Part shown: positions 18,301 through 26,722 of the stretch, piece after piece
How the letters are laid out: every line of letters starts with the position of its first letter
How positions within the stretch are numbered: position 1 is the stretch's first letter
NCBI GenBank assembly: GCA_002811675.1
Contig: PDIM01000033.1
Span: 33,046-66,619 of the forward strand
Length of the DNA stretch: 33,574 bases
From: Ichthyosporea sp. XGB-2017a
Taxonomy: Eukaryota > Opisthokonta > Ichthyosporea
Reading direction: 5' to 3'
The notes under the pieces: model-generated
The model's database searches: none
Seen by the model: the letters and a program-made list of their open reading frames with translations, nothing else
What the model was told of the DNA's origin: nothing
Made by a program: the position numbers and the translations under genes

Positions 18301-18863
18301 ACAATAGATATGTTATTGGAAAAGCCAAATTCCCGCAGTGCAGAGGGAGCCAGCATATACACTGCACCGGCCCCGATTCCCCCAGCCACCCCAATGAAGG
18401 TGAAGAGGTGGGCCATCGGGAGCCGGGCACGATTTCCAAACATAAAATGTACCGTATCAATGGAGAAAAATTCGCTGATATCCACTTCGTCCTCGTCCAT
18501 TGCCGGGTTACCAGCCCCTCCCACAGGGACCTTTCCTCCCTCCCCAAACACATAGTCCCCTTCCCGGTGCCGGATCCATGCAGCCGTACCCTGCCCCAGT
18601 CCCACAAGCGCGGCGGTGAGCAGCCCATTGAGGAGGCAGGGCAGCCAGTAGTCTTCTCCCAGCACCTCCCACTCCAGCAGACCCGTTATGATCAGGCCCA
18701 TACAGCCCGGCAACAGAAGCAACAGGAGCTGGGCCAGGTACACCCGCCAAGGGATACTGCCTCCCCCCACCTGAAAGAAGAGTTTTGCTCCACCGAGGCA
18801 TGTCTGGGTAAAGCATTTCTTCACAAAGGACAACTTGTACTCATTGATCACAGTAGTTTCCAT
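15387..18863 (-). CDS. PCNX4: Pecanex-like protein 4 family multi-pass membrane protein
   Basis: Single-exon gene, 1158 aa. The first ATG in the frame is at 18863; the frame extends a few codons upstream only to GTG and is then closed by TAA. The N-terminus (INEYKLSFVKKCFTQTCLGG) matches the conserved start of PCNX4. About a dozen hydrophobic segments fill residues 40-660, for example at 44-67, 155-180 and 300-325. A large soluble C-terminal region follows, with an acidic linker (about 880-960) and the pecanex domain. It ends with the highly conserved block LNLELFYFTNDDEERYSIQA and AAEPPLGYPIY. Length is close to animal PCNX4 (about 1170 aa). Pecanex proteins sit in ER/Golgi membranes; the biochemical role is poorly known. 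The 3' end is marked by AATAAA at 15355-15350. Confidence 0.92.
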   Translation of the reverse strand: METTVINEYKLSFVKKCFTQTCLGGAKLFFQVGGGSIPWRVYLAQLLLLLLPGCMGLIITGLLEWEVLGEDYWLPCLLNGLLTAALVGLGQGTAAWIRHREGDYVFGEGGKVPVGGAGNPAMDEDEVDISEFFSIDTVHFMFGNRARLPMAHLFTFIGVAGGIGAGAVYMLAPSALREFGFSNNISIVLCVFGWVAVCLGLYSLTVRHPIETCINKTADNSLLLLDYYYRPFYIAGFVLVNFIVVQTEDGSLRDVNKVLLCVFPFLSVLWPLGILPKVDTLLEWAMEQALVYCLGGSAMATYSLLVAMFLVSVTSLVIICILLMYSSETASIVVAAVFGYILSLNLRTLFYFKQSGRVGISQGSGPTENVMIKSASSTCSRWVILHHGALLGCTLALGLGLTEGLGFDTSAQQDKDDTKLSLDAILWVFAVLYYLLNEIQKAYIIFGTFMNPCLALKSKGSFSKDFPENIIVKFKLGFAYRLLNYITPLFLVAYLSIYSYNPLTSSTSDFLSSVGLAFAFRLTWQNSFKSLLCASIAAVIDHAGLAQSRDWWDRLDLGLQMIIISFTYDRFADFCGKTKFVTISLYSTISDRKQKYKNSTLIAVMSIVLFPVILAVVAASSVLLSPLIPLLGIPVFFVGSPRPIKQWPKAGQSYNPSADTVYYRQAVASFKATVEKLFHSGSLGSCGVGSHYLVRFQNKFIWIEVLERGFQHCVIVFKGLELQETSCHTVEAAKVDDMFSVTWDENCRRKRNLTFPNRDFLNILTPMGKLSIRGYSTATNTLSGIIDNRDTLDTISKSFVKCLVWILRKGDINIGWFKTNPLKPFQIEEFVDKIPENWLAHLRKNSANTNLQSTVLDEENSTIPKKIHEQKSPQKEDVKIPPDPLDEIEDLLDHIGDTTASAKNHTAGGLQSSDDEGGFISDNNTEVLESSTQELKKLVASLYCILNVFGLPGIEACDAGPEHVHRVYHRNIPPSLSLKWLKDENPSLFALAIRAYRYAVKLVYDEACFGTIESYDELEEYLQGYEDSWCVGVKADGASSDSTAVEDIREWTNAIEKRTPHLFSLEVDPQTRTKSAKDRMYQAHIHSQQTIEGSYGSMNQAAVTGLWASLNLELFYFTNDDEERYSIQAHKQILRNLTVQAAEPPLGYPIYASNITIS

Positions 18864-19352
18864 CACTGAAAATGATTCCACAATACTTCTTTAAAAAAAA
18901 AAGAGAGGTTGGATGCTCTTCTCTGATCAGAAAACAAGCGTGCTTTGTAGTCTTTTCTTCCTTTTTTTTCATTAAAAAAAGAAACCGCAAGCAAGGCCTT
19001 ACAGCAAGTCGCAATTTTTTTTTTCAATGAACAAAAATCCTGACAAAAATAAAAAGTCTCAAATTCTGGCACAAAAAGAAAAGGAAATAAAAAATGGTAC
19101 AAAAATTCTTTTATTATTACAGCCAGCCACCAGTCTTATGCTTTCTTCTGTTTTTTTTGTTTTTTTTGCAACTTTGCACCATTTTGATATTTGAACTTTG
19201 AAGTCAAGTGAAGTCAAAACCACACGGTTTGTTTTGTTATTACTTACAGTTTCTCTTTTATTGAATGAATTAGAGCTCGTTCGTTCATTGATGGGCACGG
19301 TGAGGGGGGAGGGGGTACACATTATAACTCGTTATAACAATTGCCAGGTGCA
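18864..19352. other. Intergenic region between two minus-strand genes
   Basis: A T/A-homopolymer-rich leader of the pecanex-like gene adjoins the kinase 3' end (AATAAA on minus at 19262-19257). I see no coding frame or RNA gene. Confidence 0.5.
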
Positions 19353-21890
19353 TCATAACGCAATGTCTTCCCTCACTTCCTCTTGTTCAGTTGCGGTAGT
19401 GGTATTTGGTGAGGGGCCTAGAATATCTGCTTCGCTATATTTCGCTGCAAGAGCTGCAATGGCATTGAGTGACGATGCAGAGGACGTACTCGATGATTTT
19501 CGTAAGATATTTCGATACAAAAGTATATCCCGATCGTCTTTCGATTTCGCAATTTGATCATCAAAATACTCCTTTAGTCGTTCTGATGTTCTGCAAGCAC
19601 GGCAAGGAACAACTCCACCAGGATTTAAGTGTTGAGTTCCTTTTTTACGAACAGATGCTCCTCCACATTCGCAAACTCCATTGGATTCCAAAGAGTTGCT
19701 GCTTATTGTGCTGTATTGGGTGGCATTGTTAGGGTGAATGTCCTCGGAAAAAGCCATGGAATTTCTTCTCGGAGACAAAGGTGAAGGGACTGTGGGGGGG
19801 TAGTGGGGTCGCCCCGTGCTCCCAATGACTATACCAGGAGGATTATGGCCACTTTGATGTTGAGGAAGATCCCTTCTGTCAAGAGAATGGACACTGTGGC
19901 GCTTTCCTCCGTGTTTTGGGTCATGGCATAAGGCTCCCGAATTGTACGTACCAGAGTGGATAGTGCTGCTCAGCAAGCGACTCCCACTACTTTCCATTTC
20001 GATGGAGGAACTTTTCAGCAAAGGCAAGTTAGGGGCTGTACGGTTCAGCATACACGAGCATCCAGATGACTGAGCCATTCTTGTCGCACATCCTCCTTCG
20101 CAAGAGCCCTGTTCCCAAGACTTTGGTGTTAATGGGCATTGCGAAGTATTGTTAACATAGTGAGCTGGTGATAGAACATAAGCAGAAGATGTGTTTTGCC
20201 CATCCACGCCCCCCTGCTCACTTTGTGCAGGACTTGCCATAGCTTTTGGTGACGATTTAAGTGACCCGGCACTCCCACCCAAGCCGACGGCAGAATCTGT
20301 CAAGCTACTCGCCCTGCTATAGCTTCTCTGCTGAGGTCTCACTACAACGCCATGCTGAATTTCAGCTGACTGCGAATACAAAGGATTTGCCTTGTAGAAG
20401 CCTGTAATAGATCCCGAACTTCCACAACTGCTGCTGCTTTCCTGTCGCTGGACGCGATATCCTTGCTCTTGACCCATAGAGTTACACGAGCCACTAAACC
20501 ACATTCCACTTTGATTTCCAAAGCTTTCAGTGCTGTTGTATATACTTTCGCTAGACATGCTATTGCTACTAAAAGTAGAGCCACTCCCTAAATATGAACC
20601 TCGTGCCATTGGATTGCTATTTACAAGGAAGTCCATTCTCAAAGTGGAATTAGCGGAAGAGTTAGAAAAAGAGCCTCTTCCTCCACAATTGGTGGTTATA
20701 AATGCATGTTCAACTGCATCGCTGGCAGAAATGCGCTGCGCGGGATCACGTTTGAAAAACAGTTCCAGGAGTTCAACACAAGGCTGCGATACATCCGAAG
20801 GAATTTCGGGGTTACCATTCTGGCTGGCAATGTGGAATATCGCAGAAACATGGTCCTTGTACTGGTAGAAGGGAGGCTTTCCAGTCAGCATTTCAATCAA
20901 AGTACACCCCACCGACCACATATCTGCTGGGGTGCCGTATTCCTTTTGTCGAATTACCTCTGGGGCCATCCAATATGGGGTACCTCGCAAGGACATTGAA
21001 GAGGCACTGCCATGTAGCGAAGCCTCCATGCGAGACGCACCAAAGTCTGCAATTTTAACACACCCAGAGCTATCCACCAGGATATTGGCGCCTTTAATAT
21101 CCAAATGCACAATATCATTCATGTGCAAATATTCCAATCCAAGTAGAATTTGGCGGCAATACACAGCAGATATTCGCTCTGTAAGGGACCCAAAGTTAGC
21201 AATCAAATTTGATACAGTTCCTCCGGGTACATACTCCAAAAAAATATTCAGATTCCTATTCTGGCAGTCACACCCCAGGTAGTTAACAATATGAGGGTGG
21301 TCTAGATCGCGCAGTATCTGAATCTCCTTCACAAGTGCCTTTACCTGTCCCATACACTCCGGTACCAGAGGCACCTGCTTAACGGCCATCATTTCACCAC
21401 TTAATAGATTGAGGCCAAGGTACACCTTCCCAAAGGCTCCGGTACCAAGCACTTGCCCACGCCTCCACCGGATGGGCTCTTCCTCCTCCTCCTCTTCCCC
21501 TTCCTCCCCATATTCCCCTTGGAGGCCAAATCCCCTCCCCTCCACATTCCCGGACATCTTTTCATTTTCTTGCGGTTGATCTTCTTTTCTTTTTTCTTCC
21601 TCCCCTCCCTGTTGAGACATTCCGGGCACTGCTAATGCTGCTGGGTCCTGCCCATTCACAATCCTTGAAGGCATGTGGTCTCCCACTTCGTCTAGCTCTC
21701 TCTCGTTACACAACAACACCTGCTCAACCCTCCCAGTTAGATCCGATACTGCCTCCTTTTCTTCCATACCCTCTTCCCCTTCAGCACCATAAGCTGGTGG
21801 ATCTCTTTCTTCGCCTACTCCTGATTCTGAGCCAGGCCCTGTTTCCCTTTGTGGCTGCTCCACTTCCCAGCACAACCTCGCCCCATTCAT
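19353..21890 (-). CDS. MEKK/STE11-type MAP kinase kinase kinase with an HLD catalytic loop
   Basis: Single-exon gene, 845 aa, ATG at 21890. An acidic, disordered N-terminus (1-140, with a seven-Glu run) precedes a kinase domain at about 142-398. Its motifs are the Gly loop GTGAFG (149-154), AVK K171, alpha-C E189, catalytic loop HLDIKGAN (262-269), ADFG (281-284), RGTPYWMAPE (302-311) and a C-lobe SVGCTLIEMLTGKPPF. The ANILV and GTPYWMAPEV forms and the RDP box place it with the MEKK/ANP/STE11 MAPKKK group. The usual HRD arginine is leucine (codon at 21104-21102), making it a non-RD kinase. Catalytic Asp and Asn remain, so activity is likely. The long Ser-rich tail ends with a CEC...CRAC cysteine cluster and a coiled segment. 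Upstream and downstream partners are not in the window. Confidence 0.93.
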   Translation of the reverse strand: MNGARLCWEVEQPQRETGPGSESGVGEERDPPAYGAEGEEGMEEKEAVSDLTGRVEQVLLCNERELDEVGDHMPSRIVNGQDPAALAVPGMSQQGGEEEKRKEDQPQENEKMSGNVEGRGFGLQGEYGEEGEEEEEEEPIRWRRGQVLGTGAFGKVYLGLNLLSGEMMAVKQVPLVPECMGQVKALVKEIQILRDLDHPHIVNYLGCDCQNRNLNIFLEYVPGGTVSNLIANFGSLTERISAVYCRQILLGLEYLHMNDIVHLDIKGANILVDSSGCVKIADFGASRMEASLHGSASSMSLRGTPYWMAPEVIRQKEYGTPADMWSVGCTLIEMLTGKPPFYQYKDHVSAIFHIASQNGNPEIPSDVSQPCVELLELFFKRDPAQRISASDAVEHAFITTNCGGRGSFSNSSANSTLRMDFLVNSNPMARGSYLGSGSTFSSNSMSSESIYNSTESFGNQSGMWFSGSCNSMGQEQGYRVQRQESSSSCGSSGSITGFYKANPLYSQSAEIQHGVVVRPQQRSYSRASSLTDSAVGLGGSAGSLKSSPKAMASPAQSEQGGVDGQNTSSAYVLSPAHYVNNTSQCPLTPKSWEQGSCEGGCATRMAQSSGCSCMLNRTAPNLPLLKSSSIEMESSGSRLLSSTIHSGTYNSGALCHDPKHGGKRHSVHSLDRRDLPQHQSGHNPPGIVIGSTGRPHYPPTVPSPLSPRRNSMAFSEDIHPNNATQYSTISSNSLESNGVCECGGASVRKKGTQHLNPGGVVPCRACRTSERLKEYFDDQIAKSKDDRDILLYRNILRKSSSTSSASSLNAIAALAAKYSEADILGPSPNTTTATEQEEVREDIAL

Positions 21891-23579
21891 AGTACTGCTG
21901 GTCCTTCCTTCAGTCTTTCAACCACTGTTACACAACAGTTGAATTTGGATCTTCCTTTCCTTCCTTTCCTTCCCTTCCCTTCTGTTCTTCGGGGGTCTTT
22001 CTCTGCTTGTCCTTTTGCTTAACAGCAACACATTCCCTACACAGCCACTCACAACAATAATAACAATGCAAAGTCCCCAAGGGAAGTGAACAAAGATCCC
22101 AACGAGAGCCCTCTTTCTCTTCCCCTCCTCTTATTTTTTTCTCTCTAGGAATGCAAATCCCAAAACCACTTAACCAAACACTCAAATCCACACAAAAGCT
22201 GTGAAAATGAAAAATACAAGAAAAGGAGAACAAAGAAAAAGAACCAAAAAAAAAGAAAAGGCAAAAAATAAAGGAAAAGGGAAGAAAAGGAAAATTTACA
22301 ATTTAGAGGGCCTCGAGTTTCTCTTTACTTTTGATTCTTTATTATCATTACAAATATTTCAAAGTGTGCCTTTTGCAGTGCTGCAAGAAGTACATAAGAA
22401 GAAACCCCCATCCCAAAAACTATATATTGCCTCAATAATTTGAAAAGGGCGTCTGTTGGTAAAACACACAACTCTCTAATTCTTCTCTTCTCTAGCTTAC
22501 CAGGGGCTATGGTCAACGTAACTCACCTGGGCGCAGGCGCCTTCAGCTTTTTGATTGAGAAACTGCGTGTAATTGAGTGTATTTTTACAATGTTTTCTCC
22601 GTACAGTCGGTTCCGCATACCACAAGGCTCCAAATGGTTTGGACATGTTATATTACTGTATTTTCATGTCTGCTGAGTAACAAGCCTTGTTGTTGGGCTC
22701 TTTAGGTGTGCGGTATTAGCCACTTGATGTTAAATGAAGGCAGTTAGGGCAAGGGTGTAGTCTTTTCCTTTGATGGACCGTTGTTCGCCGGCCATTTCCA
22801 ATATTCCTTGACCTTATTAGGAGATTTGAGCACCATAATAGGTTAAAACATGGGCGAATTATATATATGATTGTTCATGTGCAACAAACTACGGTATGCT
22901 TCAAAAGGCTATTATATTTATGTATCTCATACCAAAGGCCATCAACATTATGAATTGCATATCATTTCCAGCTAAAAGTTTGAAATGCTTTATTTCACAG
23001 TCATGGTACGTTATACTGAGTCATGAATGAAAGCTACAAACACTGTAGCATGGACGCTAGTCGCCTTTCCCAGAAGGGCAGCGAATATCGAGCAACTTGT
23101 TTGGTAGTGTGAAGCGTTGTGCTTTGCTGTAGAAAGAGAATAAAGGTGCAGGTTATGTTGCAACTTAATGAGAGACTCGTGAGGGGAGTTTCATATTTCA
23201 TTGCAATGTTATCTACATGCATCTTTACATGTACAAAATGCGAGCACATCCTCATTCTCGAAAGTTGAGTAAACGCTTCTCTTTTCACCTTCTCTTTTGT
23301 CTATCTGTTCCTTTCTTCGTTTTTGCTGAAATATCTTTTGAATAGTAAATGGAGTGGCCAAATAGTTTTATTCTTAGTCCCAAATTTTTTACAAACCCAA
23401 CAAGAAGAAAAAGTCATCAGTCTCCACCACCATACAGCAATATTAAGGGTCGAGCACCACCATTAACCTTTGTGCCATCTTTTTAGCCAGATGAAACCAG
23501 AGTAATCATCCATCAAGGTGCCTAGCGAAGAAGCACACGGAAGACCTAAAGCCACTTTTAATTATCCGTAACTCAAACC
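21891..23579. other. Intergenic region with purine/pyrimidine tracts
   Basis: The kinase leader contains a ccttt repeat tract (21950-21985) and a long A/G-rich tract (22201-22300). The rest has no supported coding frame. A plus-strand frame at 22440-22676 lacks an ATG start. Minus-strand AATAAA at 23372-23367 may end the desaturase transcript. Confidence 0.5.
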
Positions 23580-24941
23580 TTACTCTTTCTTCATCATCAA
23601 AATCTCTCCCTCATCTTCGACAAAGCGGCAGTTTGCCCAGTTGTAAAAGAGGGACTTCCAAATACCCGTGTCATCATACATATAGTATTTTCCGAGAACA
23701 GGCTTTAAGGCTTCCGTGGCCTCCTGTGCGTGGTAGTGTGGGATATGAGAAAAAATGTGATGGCACATATGAGTATCACTTATATGATGATGGCACATGT
23801 TCAAGAACCATCCATAATCTCGGTCGACAGTTGCAAGCGCCCCACGTAGCCACGTCCATTCTTTGCTACGAAAGTGAGGAAGCTTCTTGTGCGTATGCTG
23901 AAGATATGTGATGGTAACAAGGTAGGCGTTAACCTGCAGATACGGAATAAAATAGATCATGGCATATTCTAATAAACTATGTTCCATAGTCCACAAGACC
24001 ATTAGCCCAACAGCAACGGCAACAAACATATCGCTAACGATAATATCAGAGTTGTTTTTTATGGAAAACAAAACGGACTTTGGATTGAAGTGGTCATTGA
24101 CTTTGCCTCTATACTTTGCCGGCCCAGAGGAGTTCAGAATGAGGTACATGGGCCATCCTACCAAAAGCATAGCTATCCCCAAGAGGTAGTCAATCACAAT
24201 ATTTGGTCCATGAAGTTCAGAGCGGTTGCTGGGAACAAAAACTTCGTCATTTTCTATACTCGCGGTGTTGCTGTGGTGCTTCCCGTGGGAGATTCTCCAC
24301 GAATGGTAAGGTACCAAGAGGAAAGAATGCGCGAAAAGACCAACAAGATCATTCACCTTCTTTGATGGGGAAAAAGCCTGGTGTCCGCATTCATGGGCAA
24401 TTACCCAAAGGCCTGTCATTACTGCCCCTTGAACATACCAATAAGCCACCCAGCATGCTCCCAGACACACCTGAGACAAAACTGTGCCTGAATGAAGGGC
24501 ACAAATTAACATCGCCCCATATCGCCCCCACCAGTTCCCAGACGTATCTGCTGCTAAGACCTCATATCGTTCCAGTGCTGCAGTATCCACCTTGACCGGA
24601 TTCAAAAAGTTATAAGCTACATAGAAAAGTGAGCAAATGACAGTAACGTCAACAAAAAGGTACTTAAACGAGTGCAGATAGGATCTCTCGAAACAGTGCC
24701 TGGGAATAGCCTCCCTCAACTGTGACAATGTGAATGGCGGCATCTCTATGAGCGGTGCCTCCGCAGGGTCAAGTCCATTCAGATCAATATCTTCCAGACT
24801 TGTAGTGACATTATTTCTCAATGCGACAGTGGGCTTAACTGCAGCGTCATCTGAAGAATCCACCTTCATAATTGAGCCCTTCTCTGGGCTTTCTTGCTTA
24901 AGTTGGCCCATTTTTATATCTCTGGGAATCACTCCTGGCAT
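23580..24941 (-). CDS. Membrane fatty-acid desaturase, delta-12 (FAD2) type
   Basis: Single-exon gene, 453 aa, ATG at 24941. The three di-iron histidine boxes are complete: HECGH (183-187), HGKHH (219-223) and HMCHH (391-395). They are set among paired hydrophobic segments (about 95-112, 140-180, 250-270, 300-340). The flanking motifs WVIAHECGHQAFS, YHSWRISHGKHHSNT, QHTHKKLPHF and the PHYHAQEATEA region are those of FAD2/delta-12 oleate desaturases, which act in the ER on phospholipid-bound oleate to make linoleate. Plant and fungal enzymes have HxxHH plus PHYNAxEA, so the Asn-to-His change here is minor. Omega-3 (delta-15) desaturases are close relatives and cannot be excluded by eye. No cytochrome b5 domain is fused, so an external b5 is presumably used. 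Confidence 0.92.
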   Translation of the reverse strand: MPGVIPRDIKMGQLKQESPEKGSIMKVDSSDDAAVKPTVALRNNVTTSLEDIDLNGLDPAEAPLIEMPPFTLSQLREAIPRHCFERSYLHSFKYLFVDVTVICSLFYVAYNFLNPVKVDTAALERYEVLAADTSGNWWGRYGAMLICALHSGTVLSQVCLGACWVAYWYVQGAVMTGLWVIAHECGHQAFSPSKKVNDLVGLFAHSFLLVPYHSWRISHGKHHSNTASIENDEVFVPSNRSELHGPNIVIDYLLGIAMLLVGWPMYLILNSSGPAKYRGKVNDHFNPKSVLFSIKNNSDIIVSDMFVAVAVGLMVLWTMEHSLLEYAMIYFIPYLQVNAYLVTITYLQHTHKKLPHFRSKEWTWLRGALATVDRDYGWFLNMCHHHISDTHMCHHIFSHIPHYHAQEATEALKPVLGKYYMYDDTGIWKSLFYNWANCRFVEDEGEILMMKKE

Positions 24942-25350
24942 TTATATTGCTCCTCTTCCTTTCTTTTTTTTTTGCTTAATGTAAGTTAATGCTTGCTTCT
25001 CTCTCTTGGCACACGCATCCACTACTACACTAGAACTTCAAATCTCCTCTTTTCTACACCCATTCACACCAATTTCAAATCAGATTGGAATAACGCAAGC
25101 ATCCAACAAACCAATTCCAAAGCCTAATGGTCCTCTCCTCCTGGTCTTAGTCGAGTACAGCACCTCCCTTTCCTTCAAATAATTACTCCGCAACACACAG
25201 AAGAAGAGCAACAGCCAACAAAACAAAAATGAGGAGATAATGAAATAATTTTCGTTATTTTACTATTGAAATAAACAAAAAGAGAGAAGTTTCTGTTTGC
25301 TTGTTTGTTTGAATTTCAGTTCATTTCTTTTTTGGGGGTTTTGGCAATTT

Positions 25351-25372
25351 GGGGGGGGGGGGGGGGGGGGGG
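25351..25372 (+). repeat. G22 homopolymer
   Basis: Twenty-two consecutive G residues, preceded by two shorter G runs (ggggg and gg). It is capable of G-quadruplex formation and prone to length error in sequencing. Confidence 0.9.
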
Positions 25373-25755
25373 CTGAAGGAGTGAGGAGAGTAAAAGCAAA
25401 AATTGGCGCTAAAGAGAAGCACGTAATATAATAATAGGTGTTATTAGAAAATATAACGTGTTCATGCACACGTCTCCTCTTCGTGCAGATTGGTGTCTGG
25501 TGATAGGCCTACTGTAAACATTCGACTTTGCATCCGGCCGGGAGCTGTGTGCCTCTCTCACTCTCACATGGCCCAACAACTGAAACAGCTGGCCGCCGTA
25601 CTCTTGTTGTAAGTGGGTGAGTTGCTGACTCTTTGACCAGGTTTGGAAAAAGATTGGGGTATTGGGTCCTTTCATCCAATTGCCTTTTGAATTCAATATT
25701 CTCCGCTTGGCCCGACTCCCGACTTGAGCATTCAATGGGGGCCGGTAACCCCCAG

Positions 25756-25760
25756 CCAAT
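25756..25760 (+). promoter_or_regulatory. CCAAT box upstream of the SnoaL-like gene
   Basis: CAGCCAATCACAG matches the NF-Y consensus and lies about 135 bp upstream of the ATG at 25896. Confidence 0.45.
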
Positions 25761-25895
25761 CACAGGCCACTTACTTGTCGCCATTCTCAGGATCTATAAT
25801 CATACATTTTATGTGGCACTTTTTTGTTTTTATTTGGAATCTGTTTGTTGTGCTTCTTGTGGGTTTTTTTTGTTGTATCTCCATAAGCCAGTGAT

Positions 25896-26588
25896 ATGTT
25901 TTTGAAATCCTTCGCAGCCCGTTACAGTAGGGGTGCTTATTCCTGCCGCAGTTACAGGGGCTTAAGGTGGATGAGTACTGTGGGGCTTCGTAAGGCAATG
26001 ATTGACTGTTTTGATGCTCATGTGAGTGCAGAATTTGAAGCCAAGAGTGTGGAGGAGACAATGAAGACGATGATTCCGGCTCAGATGATTGCGGAGAGTA
26101 AGCAGCCGCTGAATGTGAGCGTGAATCATGTTCCCACGGGGATGGGGGCATCAACATTGGAGAGTATCGCCCGCTGTTATGATCAATACTTCATTGGAAA
26201 AGCATCGCCTTCAATGGAGATGGATGTTTTGTCGCAAACAGTGGATATCGAGAGCCTAAGCCTGTACACAGAGATGCGAATAATGATGGTTCATGATGTA
26301 GAGATGCCATGGCTCCTGCCAGGCATTGCGCCGACACACACAAAACTAGATTTTCCTCTCCTGACGAGGTTTCAGTTTATACGTGCAGCTGGGGATGATG
26401 CGGAGCGGGAGATTTATGTGCAGAATGAAAGGATTTATTGGGACCAAGCAACAGTTTTGAAGCAGGCAAATCTTTTAAAAGGAACTTCTCGCCTACCAGT
26501 GCTAGGGAAGGAACAGATACAATTGGTAGTGGATCCAGAAGAACACAAAAGCAGCTTTTGCAGACTAATGTCTGCCAGTAAGGGGTAG
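25896..26588 (+). CDS. SnoaL/NTF2-like fold protein with a probable mitochondrial presequence
   Basis: Single-exon gene, 230 aa, ATG at 25896. The first 25 residues are rich in Arg, Ser and aromatic residues with no acidic residue (MFLKSFAARYSRGAYSCRSY), a likely mitochondrial presequence. The core follows the SnoaL-like pattern found in bacterial and fungal proteins annotated as carboxymethylenebutenolidase/SnoaL: NHVPTG.GA, DQYFIGK, a SQTVDIESL strand, VHDVEMPWLLPGIAPTHT, a FPLLTRFQFI strand, and ERIYWDQATVLKQANLL near the C-terminus. The family normally uses a cone-shaped pocket; function in eukaryotes is unknown, and a hydrolase or cyclase activity should not be assumed. AATAAA at 26606-26611 follows the TAG by about 20 nt. 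The gene converges on the transporter gene, only 134 nt away. Confidence 0.8.
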   Translation: MFLKSFAARYSRGAYSCRSYRGLRWMSTVGLRKAMIDCFDAHVSAEFEAKSVEETMKTMIPAQMIAESKQPLNVSVNHVPTGMGASTLESIARCYDQYFIGKASPSMEMDVLSQTVDIESLSLYTEMRIMMVHDVEMPWLLPGIAPTHTKLDFPLLTRFQFIRAAGDDAEREIYVQNERIYWDQATVLKQANLLKGTSRLPVLGKEQIQLVVDPEEHKSSFCRLMSASKG

Positions 26589-26605
26589 TGCTTTTTGTTT
26601 CTTCA

Positions 26606-26611
26606 AATAAA
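26606..26611 (+). promoter_or_regulatory. Poly(A) signal AATAAA of the SnoaL-like gene
   Basis: AATAAA lies 18 nt after the TAG stop. A minus-strand AATAAA for the converging transporter is at 26682-26677, so the two 3'UTRs abut or overlap. Confidence 0.6.
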
Positions 26612-26722
26612 AAAGAAAGAACAATGGGTGCTGAGTTTTCTGCGAATGTTATTGTTTGCAATTTGTTCTTTGTGTGTTTATTGTTTCTTCTAGTAAATTA
26701 CTAAAAATCCACTTTGAAGAAC

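Larger units (their letters stand above)
24942..25895. promoter_or_regulatory. Shared upstream region of desaturase and SnoaL-like genes, with a G22 tract and CCAAT box
   Basis: The two genes are divergent across 954 bp. Features are a 22-base G homopolymer at 25351-25372, a CCAATCA box at 25756-25762 about 135 bp before the SnoaL-like ATG, and A-rich leader sequence before the desaturase ATG. I see no coding sequence. Confidence 0.5.

Noticed and set aside
18864-18881. Upstream extension of the pecanex-like protein to GTG at 18881
   Set aside because: The extension has no ATG and the frame is closed by TAA just upstream; the first ATG is at 18863 and the conserved N-terminus begins there.
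22440-22676. Possible small plus-strand gene in the kinase-desaturase gap
   Set aside because: It starts at a non-ATG codon, and no splice, poly(A) or homology signal supports it.
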